Assembly: GCA_014338405.1 (NCBI GenBank)
Contig: JTDE01002903.1
Location: 1 to 64,000, forward strand
Length of the DNA: 64,000 bases
Reading direction: 5' to 3'
From: Paragonimus skrjabini miyazakii
Lineage: Eukaryota > Platyhelminthes > Trematoda > Plagiorchiida > Troglotrematidae
A program made the position numbers and the translations under genes. Shown piece after piece: positions 1-11,711 of the stretch. The first letter of the stretch is position 1; each line of letters begins with the position of its first letter. The notes under the pieces are model-generated. The model did not search any database. It had not been told where the DNA came from and worked only from the letters and a program-made list of their open reading frames with translations.

Positions 1-1014
1 ATATACCTCCGACGAGAAGGACTATATTAGAAACATGTCTACCGAAAGAGATGCCAGACCCGAGTAAAACGCGTCTTTGACGCCAACGTCACTGCAGTCA
101 GTAGGAGCGTAAGGAGATACAATGAATAAATTTCTGAAAGTCTTGCGTCTAGAGTTGGTCTTACCGGAACCTGCCAAGCGGACAGCACAAAGTCTACTGT
201 TAACAGGAATCCAATCAATCAATGAGGCTGCGGCCGTCGAGCTAAGGACTATACCTACTCCAGCTTGACCTGTAACAGCGGCTGTGGAGTCACGCGAAGT
301 GTATAACCAGTATCGGGTAGACATTGCGGGTGCTGTTAGTTCCATACGGTGACTACTGTCCTAGATTCTAGTCTCTGAGATACAGCAGACATCGACATGT
401 AACGAGTCTAACGTTCGTGCGAGAGCGGCCTGTTGACCTATCTGTTTTAGAGTGCGAACGTTGAAGCCACCTATATTAGTTAGCATTCTAGGTCTAAGCA
501 AGGGACGAGGGAGGCATGAAGCTGAATTGCAAGAGACGGAACTTACCGGCTCAGTGTTACCACGGTTAGCTATATCTGTTGTGGGACCTGTGGAGTAACT
601 ATCAGAAATGGAAGTCGGGAGGGGCCTGAGAACTAAATTTGATAGGACAGTGGGGGAGGGGTCAGCAGTAGCATGTTTTAGCCTATCCACCTTGTTGTAT
701 GCAGCAGATAGGACGTCCCGGTTTATGCTGCGAGACGGCCGATGCAGTATGGAATTACTGGGGTTGTGATTATTCATGGTTGTGTGTGGGCTGAGATACT
801 GCCAGGGCGCCCAGACCCAGACAGGAGAACGATTAGGTTTCTCAACCAAAGCCTTTGGCAGCGGGTGAGGGGCAGTGTACCAGAACTGGTACGTTTTCCG
901 AAAGAAGATGCCAACCTTCTTCCAACCCCCAACCTGGTGGACCGGAGACTGGTTTGTCAGACCTTTACCTATTGACCTGCCTGGCATGAGTGACTCTATC
1001 GGTGTGGTAGACAC
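1..1014 (-). mobile_element. RTE-like non-LTR retrotransposon, 5' region and endonuclease (degenerate, runs off the window)
   Basis: Read leftwards from about 1,014, this frame stays open for about 217 codons. It reaches the start of an apurinic-like (EEP) endonuclease: GGFNVRTLKQIGQ, then DVCCISETRI. A TAG at 361-363 interrupts it, where CAG (Gln) would be expected. The same frame then resumes as DSSHRMELTAPA and runs through YAPTDCSDVGVKDAFY to another TAG at 22-24. Two nonsense codons in about 330 codons of otherwise intact frame suggest a fairly recent but inactive copy. The N-VRTL...-SETR pattern is the first catalytic block of RTE/BovB-type endonucleases. The RT would lie beyond the left edge. 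Directly upstream on the same strand is a Penelope fragment, so the original 5' end may be truncated. Confidence 0.8.
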
Positions 1015-1166
1015 ACCGTCCAGTTTAGCCTAAAAGGTCATCGAGATGTGCAAGCCGTCACACCTCGTCAAGATCCAGTCTCGTTGTAACAGATTAAACA
1101 GCGTTACAACAATAAGAATCAATTCTTTAAAGTACTGGACAGTGATGGGCAAATAAATATTATGAA

Positions 1167-1860
1167 TCAAAATAAAATTACATAAATAATCAACTGTTCA
1201 TGTAATGGAACGTTTGTGAATGTTGAGTCAACGTCAACTGAATACATCTTTTGTGTGGAACTCACCGAAATGTTCTCCAAAATATTACATAACTTAAAAA
1301 AATCCTTCAAAGAACGGGAGCTGAGGGTTTTACGAATGGGATCAAGAAGCTGAACTAGCCATCGAGCAAGGTTATGGTAAGCTGAATCATCCATGGCGAG
1401 GATAGGCCTCAGGGGAACACCGGCTTTGTGCAATTTGGGTGATCCTCTCATTCTTGGTGTACTACTCCCAATCGGTTTCAACTGTCTATATTCTCGTTCA
1501 CTTATATATCCGTGCAACAGAAGAATTTGCAGCTTCCTCGATATTTGTTTTTCCACTAGAATGTTATTATTTGACGTACGGTCAATTTTGAACTTCCTAT
1601 CGTCAGCCAGGACGGTGCGCATTTTCAATACATAGTCAGCTTTATTCAAGATTACAATGCTAGAGCCTTTGTCTGGTTTCAGAAATACTACGTCCTACAT
1701 CTGTTTCAGTTGTTTGATGGCCTCATAATGTTCAGAGAGTAGACAACAGTGCTGACGATTGGATGATGACATAAACTGATGCGAAACATCGATAGAGACC
1801 CAAAAAATGGACAACGACGGTAATAGTTGTGAACAGTGGTGGTGTTGTTCGTAGCTCGGG
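1167..1860 (-). mobile_element. Penelope-like element, reverse transcriptase fragment (degenerate)
   Basis: The minus strand reads SEHYEAIKQLKQM, a TAG at about 1,693, then DVVFLKPDKGSSIVILNKADY. It continues through MRGSPKLHKAGVPLRPIL and LARWLVQLLDP to YSVDVDSTFTNVPLHEQL. These are the fingers and early palm of Penelope-class RTs: the KPDKG block, the PKLHK-G-PLRPI block, and the D-V-x-S-x-F-TNVP motif holding the first catalytic Asp. The frame closes at 1,167, before the catalytic YVDD region, so the copy is 3'-truncated. A premature stop and the missing RT half make it inactive. Repeat R2 lies just upstream on the same strand (1,867-1,943), which suggests that repeat belongs to the terminal region of this element type. 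Confidence 0.82.
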
Positions 1861-1866
1861 TTGATG

Positions 1867-1980
1867 GTTTTGGTATTGGTATGTTCGCCGAGCTTGGCAT
1901 TTAGGTTGCAAACGTTTCATCACCAAGCGAGGTGACATCATCAGTGCGTAATCGTTTTAGCGTATAGTCTTTGAGCGTGG

Positions 1981-2013
<33 letters not shown>

Positions 2014-2097
2014 GATGATTGATGATGTCACCTCGCTTGGTGATGAAACGTTTGCAACCTAAATGCCAAGCTCGGCGAACATACCAATACCAAAACG
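1867..2097. repeat. Perfect palindrome of two R2 repeat copies around a GAT microsatellite
   Basis: The left arm, 1,867-1,943, contains GAGCTTGGCATTTAGGTTGC. It is the exact reverse complement of the right arm, about 2,019-2,095, which contains GCAACCTAAATGCCAAGCTC. No mismatch is seen over about 77 bp. The spacer holds a (GAT)n tract at about 1,981-2,024. Within each arm, GTCACC-TCGCTT-GGTGAT forms a hairpin preceded by CTGATGAT (left arm, minus strand) or TTGATGAT (right arm) and followed by GAAAC. That resembles a hammerhead core but has an extra U and no clear cleavage site. Perfect identity of the arms implies a recent duplication or gene conversion. Confidence 0.85.
1981..2024. repeat. 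(GAT)n microsatellite
   Basis: About twelve GAT triplets with two GATT interruptions, sitting in the loop of the R2 palindrome. Confidence 0.95.
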
Positions 2098-2099
2098 AC

Positions 2100-5000
2100 G
2101 GTAATTCTTGGGCATGATTATCATTACAGCGGTTCGGTGTGGGTAACCATTTTTACCAATCATTTCCCGCTAGTTAAAGCTAGTAGGGGGTCAACATATG
2201 AGTGAACTGGAATTCTGTGTCATCGTTTCGTTGATCTGGTCCTGTTTAGACCCATCCGGTGAAGAAACCGAAAGGGAGGTTGAACCGTTGATTAACAGAA
2301 ATCCAAATCGTCTTTAATGTCAAATGACCTTGAGTCTTCAGAAGGTTAAACCTAGAACATAACGATTGCACGTTGGATCCACCTGCCACTGTCTAAGGAG
2401 CCAGGACAAGGCTGCTTTGAGTCAAGGAAAACAAGCCTGGGACTAGAGATGAAAAAACAAAAATTGTACACATCAACGGTTCGTGTTCCACTGCACCGTA
2501 GTCCAAGCATCTTACGACTGAACCGTAATATCCGCTCTATTCTCGCAGAGATATATTATGACGAGGAAATAACTGCCTATGGAAGCAGTTCCATAAGTAA
2601 TTCAACCAATTCTATCACAGAGCAAATGCTATTTTAGCACTCAAGAATAGATTAGCGGATTACATTCCAAGGGATCTAAATGAGAAAAATTCGGGCTACT
2701 ACGGGATTATAACAAATGTGTGGAACCCCAGTTTACAATCCATAAGAAAGATGGAAAATATCATGCTTGACCGCCTAGTTACCACTGATTTGACCCCATA
2801 TAGCCTTGGCTCAGTAAAGGACAAGTAACGCTTACAAACGACTGTAGTGAGGGCAAGCATTCGTACTATACTACTCACACTACTGTTCAGTAGTGGGGAA
2901 AGAGCATGTATATGGACATCGAAGTAATAGGCGAACCTGCAAGAAGAAACGTTGGAGTGCACTTTGGTATGAAGTAGTGTTTTTCTCTGCAAATGAACTA
3001 CGCAATGGTGACCGTAGCAACTGTGACGTTCTTGGGTCAACCTTATATGCAAATGAATGTCTGTTTGCTGTCGTGTTGAGTTGCATCGATTCTCCGAATA
3101 AGCAATCTCTCTGCTGTCAGCGTTCCTGGCTCACAACTCTATTTATCAGTAACAGGACATGAAATATCTGCTTCCGTCGCAACACAGCTACGTGCCTACA
3201 TTTGCGTGAAATGATCTAGAGACTACAATCTTAATCTGTGCATTTGGATTACAAGTACGCGGAAACCAAGGCAACAGTTATCTACTTTCCAAGGCAGTTA
3301 AGCCCTCCTCTATGGCACAGACTGACAAATAGTTGTAAGACATTGCTTAATAGGTTATTATTCCCTTGTTTTTTTAATCCATTTTGGGTTACTCTTCGCC
3401 TGCTATTTGTACCCTGTCCACCAGGCTATTGTGACCGTTTATTACACAGACTGATGTAAACCTTACACGAATTCACCACAATGTACAAAACAGTGAATTA
3501 TACCTGGTGATTACCCTGATCCTGATACACTCGGCTAGTGTGTAAATGACTATTCATGCTAACACCAGGCACCCGTTCACAGCTAACTATGTGTAAAACT
3601 GGTGATGGTTTTATCCTTCATGAACTAAAGGGATACCGCTTAGTGTAAGCATTTGGACAGACATCTGTCCACTGCGGTTAATACTAACTCAAAATAATCG
3701 TAACATTATTTACTCACTTAATACTCATACGTTCCCTTCTTGTCTAATTTCCTACAGCCTGCTCTATTCAACTAACGTGTCCGTGGGTTTTTTCTCCCGA
3801 TGGAGTAGCCCCCTAATACATACTCGCTTACTGTATGCTTATTTCTAGTGATTACAGAGGCCCTTGACTGATCAAGTGACCACATACACATATTCCGATG
3901 GAAAGCATTCACATTAAGCTGAAGACAGCACTACTGAGGAAGACTACCGGAAGTGTTTGAAACTTAGAGTATTACAATTTGCTCATAAGTTTGCGTTATT
4001 CTCAATCGATTTGTCATTAACATGTTAAACACGACGCCGAAACTGTTTGATTTCATTCGCACTAAATTCATACACAAGCGTTTGTTAGATGGAGTGAACT
4101 GACGAAATTGAGACATTCTGACCCACAGCATGTAGAAGTTGTGAAGAGAAAAACAATCGAGAGGGTTTCCGACACCAAACAACACGGCAGGCCCGTACTA
4201 ATCCAGATCCACGAGATAGATGTCCGTCTAGTGTGGTTCACAAAAGCAAGGAATACCCTAATGTGATCCCAGTTCAAAGCCTCAGTAGTAATTTACGAAA
4301 GAATTTTGGGCTGCCGTCGAATAAAAGGTAACCAGTAGACTCCCGACCAACTTATTTAGTCCGTTAGTGTGATCGCCTGCCTCAAATGGTAACCTAACAC
4401 TGCAATGTTTTGAAGACAGATGTAGGTTACATGGTGGTTCAGACTACTCCTCATACCTGTTTTAGTCAAAACCACATGGTTGTCAGCTCATTGTTGAACA
4501 ACTTCTGTGCGGAGCAACCGTGTATACCGGATCTTCTTTTGTCATGATATAATTTAATCGGAAGATGTCTGTTTCTTGACGTCTCACTCACACAGCTGAA
4601 CTATGATTTTGGATTAGGCGCCACTAGGAGCATTGAAGCCATTGCAATTATGTCGGTTATCACAGCTTTGTTAGTAGATGAGTAAAAAGTGTTACAACGA
4701 TTATTCGTTAGAATCGTAAGCCTTTGTTTCACGAATGAGAAACATGTTAAAGTAGTATGTGTTGGGTAATATAACACTAACTTTGTGATCGGTACTTCAT
4801 CAGGAAAGTACCAATAAGAGATTCTATGATACAGTCTCCATAGTATACACATATGTCGTTCCGAGTGAAACTAAAGCTGTGTCTAATCAACCGAACTTTT
4901 GAAACTGTTGCTAAATTTGCGGTGCTTTTCACAAGCTGGCAAATGGAAAAACTTGCCAGTGGAAGGATCATGGAAGTGTGAAATCAAAAATGATGTAATG

Positions 5001-5640
5001 TATGCATAACAACTGAGCATGCTACAGCCTACTGTATGTTGTTGAAAAGAAACAGATGAAGGATGCGCTAGATGTGATCGCTTACTACATCATAAAACAC
5101 TTGTTATTATGCGGTCTGCCAGTGTTAACTACCATTCCCCGAAGCTACTTTTGACCATCGAGCTAACAAACTTGACCTGCACTTGTATATAACATCGACT
5201 GCCCTTCACACTATATGGCGACACGAGGAACAGAGAGCAAACTTATACACTTTTGGACCGTAAATCAAGGGTAACCAGCGGAATTTTTAGCCTAAACGGA
5301 CAACCTGAACCTCTGCTGAATCGGCAGACAAGTTCTACCACGATCTACGTTGAGCTAGATGCTGGGTTGACGTGTCCAGTCGTTAGTGCAACCTAGTTGC
5401 ACTAAGTATTCGTTTGAAAGCGCAAATATGGTTGAACCCTTTTGACCACACTCACTTTTCTCTTCCTGTAATCTTCACTGGAGTGAGATGAGCAATGTGG
5501 CTGTTCAGTTGTTACTCAGGGCTGCAGTCAACCAGCTGGACACTTAAAAAAATCTCGATCACAGCGCACTTGCCTCATATAGATCGATCGGTTTTTGGAA
5601 CCTTCGAAACCCAAGATGGCTTAATTCCGTAGTACTTGTT
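2100..5640. other. Intergenic, no supported gene
   Basis: Mixed AT-rich sequence with only short open frames on either strand. TAGGGGGTCAACATATGAG (2,186-2,204) recurs with one change at 12,280-12,298, downstream of another R2 pair, which may mark the outer part of the same repeat. I see no domain, tRNA or splice-bounded exon. Confidence 0.5.
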
Positions 5641-5654
5641 TAGGACATAGATGA

Positions 5655-6365
5655 TGTATACGCGTCAAGGCCGCCTGTGTGCCCACACGGCTGCCCGTAT
5701 CCGATTCGGATTAGGCTGTCACAGTGACCGAAGCTAAAGGACGTCTGCGCTTAACCAACAGCGCAAGTGGCTTACGCTTCCACCCACGCACCACGCGAGT
5801 GGAGCTGTGTGCCCAACCCTCGCGGTGAGACTCATGCAACGTTGTGATTCGTCGCGCCTTCAACGGCCAACGAATCATTCCTCCACGCACAGAAGAATGA
5901 CACTACCGCTTGTAAACGTGACGATATGGTATGTGCTTCTACTGCCCAGCAATCAGCGTCTTACCAAATAGGAAGGTTAACTTCAATACCGCCGGTACTA
6001 GTGTGGTGGATTACGAAAACGGAGGTGCAAGTATTGCAACTCTTGGCGGAATATCTCCATGCGGCAGTGAGGTACGTCCAAAAACCCACTGCAAGCGGAT
6101 CGCGAACAACACGGGTTACCGGACGAATCACTGCTCAACGAGATCGGACCAGCGGAGGAGGAATGGCAGGCGGAAAAAACCTCGACTGAAGACTTTGGCC
6201 ACACACACAAACCGAGCAGAAGTGCACACGACGTGTGAGCGGAAACCGGACGTGTGTTGTGGACCGGAATTCTGAATCATAAACGCAAGCACGCGCGTGG
6301 TATGGCAGCCGGCGAGTTGGACAACAAAGATTCTGCTTTACTGAATGCCTTTTCGCTACATTGGT
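5655..6365 (+). repeat. GC-rich interspersed repeat R1, copy 1 (coding-like)
   Basis: This segment is visibly richer in GC and CpG than its surroundings. Its right part, 5,995-6,365, aligns with 23,400-23,760. Shared landmarks are the 16-mer GGCAGAAGTGCACACGACG-like segment (6,216-6,233 and 23,607-23,627), TGTTGTGGAC, and the end block TTGGACAA...GAAGATT...GCTTTA. An open frame from 5,926 carries TEVQVLQLLAEYLHAAVRYV, matching the protein-like unit of the 23.2-kb copy (PEVQVFKHSAEYL). I do not recognise the element. It may be the 3' coding end of a retrotransposon or a DNA element. Confidence 0.6.
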
Positions 6366-6442
6366 ATATTACAATCCTGAGGTCCAACTAGTAACAGTAA
6401 GTACTGCGGATTCTGTATAAAACGGGTGTTATTTTTTTCTAG

Positions 6443-6539
6443 TGAACCAGGATTTCTTAGTTTGACGTTGAGATCGATGTTGTTCTTATGTTCTCCTCTC
6501 ATTAGTTCAACACGTGACACTTACATCTTTCTCAAAAGG
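6443..6539 (+). other. Weak candidate exon, unknown function
   Basis: A pyrimidine-rich acceptor (TTATTTTTTTCTAG) at 6,442 is followed by an open 97-nt segment encoding EPGFLSLTLRSMLFLCSPL and STRDTYIFLKR. A good donor follows, AAAAGG|GTAAGC. The frame stays open after the donor to 6,830, so chance cannot be excluded. No family is recognised and no neighbouring exons were found. Confidence 0.2.
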
Positions 6540-6544
6540 GTAAG

Positions 6545-7680
6545 CTACCTTGAGCGTTCTGATTACTTCATAAGGTTGTCATATTTACTCATTACACAAT
6601 TATCGTGTGTAATTAGAATCAGACAGTCTATTTATCGAGTGCATTCCGTTCACATCATGTCCATAGCGTGTTATGAGCATATTTGTCACTTAGGTGGGTT
6701 GTTGTCTGAAGGTACAGTCCAGCCGTCTTTGTTTATTAACAATTCTTTGTTTTATTTTCCAAACTATATAACGGCACCTGGTGAAGATATAACGTGGGAA
6801 GACACGGATAATGACCCGTTGATGAAATAGTGGCAGTTTCCCCCAATGGCTGAAAACAAGCATAGATACAGTTCCAACTATCCTCAATATTTTCTTATAA
6901 ATCTTTGTTAATACGATTTGCTTAAGCTTTGTCTGAGAAATAGAATGTAGTCTTTCAAGAGGTTTGGAGGCATACTTTATATCAGTGGCGGCGGCTGGTC
7001 CTAAGGAATTGAAAAACCGTTCTGGCATGGCAGAGACGAATGATCAAACTATACCACTGTTGGTTAGCTAGATGAATGCATTTGTTGGAGTATCGCATAA
7101 GTCGGAGAAAAATAAAAGAAGGCACCTCAGAAAGTAACCAAACAAGACAATATACTTTCTGCACACGACGCTGTTTTTAACACCTGTACGGCCTTGGGAT
7201 TAGTGTTATCATATCCAGTTGGGTGCGTGTATCTAGTGTGCTGTTGAAGTTTGTGCCAACCATTTCATTCTGTTAGTCGTGTTTTCCGATCACGACGTTG
7301 GGGCGTCTCCTGCCTTTTTAAGCAGAATTACGGGTAGTAAGGTGTGAAAGAAGGTCTATGACTGTAACTCATCAATAACAATTATACACTTTCATTTAAA
7401 GCATCTGCTCTAATAAATTTAGTCTGCATCGTCAGATCTGACGTGCAGAGGCAGCACAGACTGCACACTATTTGAACACGCTCATGAAAGTCCCATGATG
7501 CAGCGGTCGTGGAAACTGCAAAGATGAGGTTAGCCAGTGTCACTTATCAAACTCCTGAAAGTCACGTTGTCTGGCCTGATACAACCGAATTAAACAAACA
7601 TTCTGTTAGCTTAGTAGTGAGTTTTGAACGAGTGATCCTTGTCACCGACTGTAGCAATGGTGTACTTTAAATATTCAAGT
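6545..7680. other. Intergenic, nothing supported
   Basis: Ordinary AT-rich sequence with short frames on both strands that lack family resemblance. Confidence 0.45.
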
Positions 7681-7689
7681 GTTTGTCGA

Positions 7690-7755
7690 ACTTGGCGTTT
7701 AAGTTGTGAACGATTCAACACTAACCGGAGTGACATTATCAGTGCCTACGTATTT
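7690..7755 (-). repeat. R2 repeat copy (diverged)
   Basis: Reads GAACTTGGCGTTTAAGTTGTG on plus, with ACTGATAATGTCAC on the minus strand. It is the same repeat as the arms at 1.87-2.10 kb, in the orientation of the left arm. Confidence 0.65.
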
Positions 7756-7834
7756 GACCGTATAGAATTGAAAGTGGATGTTGAGGTTTGATGAATACCT
7801 GCTTCTACATAAGAAAGTGAGTTGGTCTTTCGAT

Positions 7835-8160
7835 CTGAATTTTGACTGGCCACTTCCGGTCGCTATTGGCCGTTTGACTGAGATTCTGGCTGGTTATTAC
7901 GTGGTGTTTTTAAACTTTTGACCTGGAACCTGACTGATCGCTGCTTTCAGGTTTGAAATTTTGACCTGGATTCTGATTGGTCACTCTCTACTGCTGTTGC
8001 ACTTTGATCTGAAATCTGACTAGTTGATCTTTCCTTCTGATTGGGGTGACCGGTTGTTAGTTCAACATCTTCCAGTTGACTGGTTATGCATTGTTCAGCT
8101 TTGACCATCGGTCCGACTTCCTCCAACTGTTCCGATCCGTTGTGCTGACATTTTCATATG
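7835..8160. repeat. Degenerate tandem repeat, about 50-bp period
   Basis: TTTTGACCTGGAACCTGACTG (about 7,915) recurs as TTTTGACCTGGATTCTGATTG (about 7,967), followed by more decayed versions. The tract lies between the two R2 copies at 7.7 and 8.5 kb. Confidence 0.5.
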
Positions 8161-8529
8161 ACAGCGTTTACATCTCCTCGCACTGGCCCATAGATTTTAT
8201 TCAATCCAGTGTGTTTGTTTGTTGTACCGCTTGGTGAATAACAGGTTTAAAGAGATTCTCTTGCAAGCTTGGTGTTCATCTGAATAAGGATTTCCGCGAT
8301 ACTTAGGTTGAATGTATGTCCGGCTTGACGCTCGTGGCCGGAGATCAATGGAGATTAATCATGTCTCTTGAAAGCTAATGTGTGTTCGTGTACTCATGTA
8401 GATAACTTTCGTCTGGTTTGACTGAGTGATGTTTTCCAAAGTCATTGGATTTGATTTGTTAACGCGACGAATTGACAACATTAGAGCGTTGTGTAACGCT
8501 CAGTCCCATGCACCCGGATTTTTACACAC

Positions 8530-8600
8530 TAATGATGTCATCCCGTTTGGGGCTGCAGTCTAAATGCTAAGCTCCGCAAACAACCGAATACCTAAACCAC
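8530..8600 (+). repeat. R2 repeat copy (diverged)
   Basis: AATGATGTCATCCCGTTTGG, then CTAAATGCTAAGCTCCGCAAAC, match the right-arm orientation of R2. With the 7,690 copy it makes an outward-facing pair about 0.8 kb apart. Confidence 0.6.
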
Positions 8601-9177
8601 CAACCTGAACTACAAACGATCCACTGCTCTCAACAACCAGAAAATTGGTGTAATCATTTGCCGTGAGGATTCACTAGAATCACTACTTAATGTTGTTAGT
8701 AATCTGCAGTTAGTTATAGTACTCAACAGAAAAATAAATTGTCAGCCTTGCATTTTCATTTTCATATCTATCTCTACGGGTCACTCTTGGAAAATCACAT
8801 TTTTCGTGTGCCTTTCGCTAAGAGTTGAAACGATTAAGAAAAAAAGTTGCAACACTCCCTTCTGAAACCGAACGCAAAATCATTACGATCTCGTCACAGT
8901 TACAGGCCTTATCTACGGAATTTTATGCACGGATTGGCACGTCGGCAGTGAAAGGTGAGAACTACATTTCTCTAGGTGACGGATAGTGGACGTCAAGGAC
9001 AAAGATATGTCAAAAGACGCATTGACGACAAAATCCGTTGTGGTTGAGATAGCGATGGAAACCGAGGGCGACGGTTAAACTGGTGTCCTTTGGTTTGCAT
9101 CATTATCGAAAATTTTACAGCAGATAAATTTTTGGCGGACATATGTCACGACCACCTTGAAAGCGTAATTGCTGGGG

Positions 9178-9188
9178 TATTCAATACT
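9178..9188. repeat. Target-site duplication (left) of the SINE-A composite
   Basis: TATTCAATACT, identical to 9,707-9,717. Confidence 0.85.
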
Positions 9189-9706
9189 GATGAGTAGCAG
9201 GGTATTTTGATTTTCAGACAGATTGAACTTCACCCCACAATTGATCGCAACTGTCGCATTCCCATAGACTTTCCAGTTAGCTCATTTCGAAAAGAAGCAC
9301 TAGACTCGAGTTTTACTCTCATTAGAGCTCGTCAATGAATTCTGATTTCAACTTGGAGAGAAGTCCTAATCGAGGGGTCATCGATTGGAGTTAACAGGAC
9401 AGTTACTGTGTCTCCTCTCGAGGCGATCGGGAAACTTGATCATTACTCACAAGCGAAGGTGGTTGAGCGTTCAGATATGATAATTCGGTCGTGCCTAATG
9501 TGAGGTCAATGGCGCGGTGGTCAACACGGTTGCCTTATGAAAGCGTGGCCGGAGTTTTAGTCTTGGTAGTGGCAAGGATATGCACTACTGACGAGCTCTA
9601 ATGAGAGTGAAACTCGCGTCTAGTGTTTCTGCTGTTCGAAAGGGGTCGACTGGAAAGTCTGTGGGAATGCGACAGCTGCGGTCAATTGTGGGTGATGTTC
9701 AATCTG
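9189..9706 (+). mobile_element. SINE-A (hammerhead SINE), composite copy with an inverted left arm
   Basis: This is a short retroposon with a tRNA-like head and a hammerhead body. The plus-oriented part (about 9,340-9,706) contains GCGCGGTGGTCAACACGG (A-box-like), GTGGCCGGAGTTTTAGTC (B-box-like), the ribozyme at 9,582-9,626, and the tail GGGTGATGTTCAATCTG. The left part (9,189-9,336) is the same tail and half-ribozyme in reverse orientation, so the two ends are inverted repeats of about 120 bp. The whole is bracketed by a perfect 11-bp direct repeat, TATTCAATACT, at 9,178-9,188 and 9,707-9,717. A target-site duplication of this kind shows the composite inserted as a unit. The type resembles schistosome Sm-alpha elements. 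Confidence 0.85.
9582..9626 (+). ncRNA. Hammerhead ribozyme, type I, apparently intact
   Basis: All parts are in place. Stem I is GCACTA (9,582-9,587) pairing with TAGTGT (9,621-9,626). The core is CTGACGA (9,588-9,594). Stem II is GCTCT-AATG-AGAGT with one G-U pair. GAAA is at 9,609-9,612. Helix III is only two pairs, AC/GT, around a TCGC loop. The cleavage triplet is GTC, with cleavage expected after 9,620. Minimal helix III is typical of metazoan retroposon hammerheads. Self-cleavage activity is inferred, not shown. Confidence 0.88.
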
Positions 9707-9717
9707 TATTCAATACT
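9707..9717. repeat. Target-site duplication (right) of the SINE-A composite
   Basis: TATTCAATACT, identical to 9,178-9,188. Confidence 0.85.
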
Positions 9718-9719
9718 CT

Positions 9720-11700
9720 TCAAGACTGACACAGGATTTATGCAGTATGTAGCGGACATAATAAGTAATATATTTGAAAGTCGCATTCGATTGTACATTT
9801 GTGAAGAGTTTGATTTCCTACCTACTTTTGTTTTAGTCAAGCTATTCACTTTGTAATATCTCTCTCGGGGCTAAAATCATAACTCACACCTTGCTTCGCT
9901 GGTTTGACGCGTTTCCTCTGTGCATTCTATATTCCAGAGTCGATATCAGTACACAGAGGTCAACGTGCTGAGTCTTGGTTTTGATTATCGTTTAATTTGC
10001 GACATTCGGAATTGACTGGGCATTACTCTGTTGGACAGTTCTAATGAGTATTCTTTACTAAACTTCCATGGTTGCCTTTGGTTTCATTTATGTTGCTCAA
10101 TTTCTGCTATCAATTTTAAAAAAAATATACTCTTTGGTGAACTGTAAGAGTTGGTTGACAAATTTTCTTCTGATCACTTGCACAAAGAAAAGTTGTTGTA
10201 CCTTAGAAACATGACTTGTAACAAGTCGCTATCTTATTCAACTTTCGACTTTTACTGATCACCAGCATATGAGTCGAGATGAGGATTGTCGCTCAAAATT
10301 CTAAAAACTATCGGCTCTCAAACCATCATAGTTATCAGATAGGCAGCCCTTAAGTCAGCCCTTAAGTAGGTCATTCTTCACCAAGATATATAATTACGTC
10401 TCTGTTGTTTGGGTAAATGAATGAAATTTAGAGTGCATAACGTCTCATGCGCATAAGAGATCCACAGAGAAGAGTCTATCGTGATTTCGTTTTATAACAG
10501 AAGAACGTGTGGTGTTGATACTGGTGACAGTATATTCAAAATATACAGTGCAATGTATGTTTTTGCACCTTTAACAATGGCGGTTTGGAAACGTCTGCTT
10601 GATATAACTACCATTTATGCATATATCGGTCACAATGAATCTTCAAACATACAATTGATCGATGGAAATTTTTTAATACTCCTCATGACCGAAATGAGAG
10701 AACGATACTTAGTAAAAGGTACAACTCCGATACATAAAATAGCATGAATACGTTGAACAGAATAAGGAAGTGGCGTATAACAGACAGATACCTTTACATA
10801 ACCAGAGTGTTATGCTATTCTTACAGGGTTCCATTCTATGTGTCCGATCATTCACAGTCAGTGAACGGGATGCGCGTCGCACAATTTCATTACCACGTTA
10901 TCTGTTTATTAATATGAGTACGTTGGTGTGAAAAAAGTCATGATTCGGTAAGATATTTTTAACACTTCTGACGCAAGTTGATACTGAATTGGTTACCGGC
11001 ATTCCTGCTGTTTTAGTGATGTTCTCTTCTATGTTTATACAACACTTGATTACATTTTAAGAGGATTTCGGTGTGCCAGTGTTGTCACCTTTGTTTGTAA
11101 CAGATTGAAAAATCTATTTTCACCAGGGATAACCATATTTTGGTCCGAACTTAGATGACTGTTCAGCACTCAGTACTTTTTACGACCGCATATTTAGATG
11201 CTGCCCTATCATAGTTTGCCCACACGGAAGATATCTTGGCATTTACAACAGTGAGTGAACCCGCACATTTTATCTGGGATTTATAGTTCACTACCATGAT
11301 GGGAAAATTTTACTTCATGCGTCTTTGAAACGTTTATGCCGCAGAAAAAACAACTGTGCACATGTTGTAGTTATCATTCATGATTTTCTTCACAAGTCAT
11401 CTTCCATATTGAACATATTCATCGACGTAAAGTGCTGTGGTAGGCTAAACGTGAGATCGATATCTGCAGGACATCTGTCTGAGATAGTTCTGCTGCGAAC
11501 AGTAAGAAAGGCATTTGAACACTAGTCAAAATGAAGACCAGACCACTTAAAAGGGATAAACGTTTTGGTTTTACTAGTGCTTGTGGGTCACTTCATGGTT
11601 TCAAATTTGTTACCGCCTTTCGTTCAGTGAGACCCCATTGGTGGTATTAACGCTGAACAATGAGGCACACCGGAGGCGTGTCAAGTAAACCCGAGATTGT
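9720..11700. other. Intergenic, nothing supported
   Basis: AT-rich sequence with scattered short frames. A 12-bp tandem duplication (CAGCCCTTAAGT twice) lies near 10,345. No gene or repeat family is recognised. Confidence 0.45.
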
Positions 11701-11711
11701 TGGAGTCCGGT

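Noticed and set aside
6426..6830. 134-codon plus-strand gene
   Set aside because: There is no family match. A donor inside the frame suggests at most a 97-nt exon, kept as a weak candidate.
9189..9230. Second ribozyme beginning CTGATGAGTAG at the SINE-A boundary
   Set aside because: CTGATGAG is present only by joining the host T, and neither a stem II nor a GAAA follows.
9290..9333. Hammerhead in the inverted arm at 9.29-9.34 kb as active
   Set aside because: The core reads TTGACGA and AAAA instead of CTGACGA and GAAA, and the 5' strand of stem I is missing.
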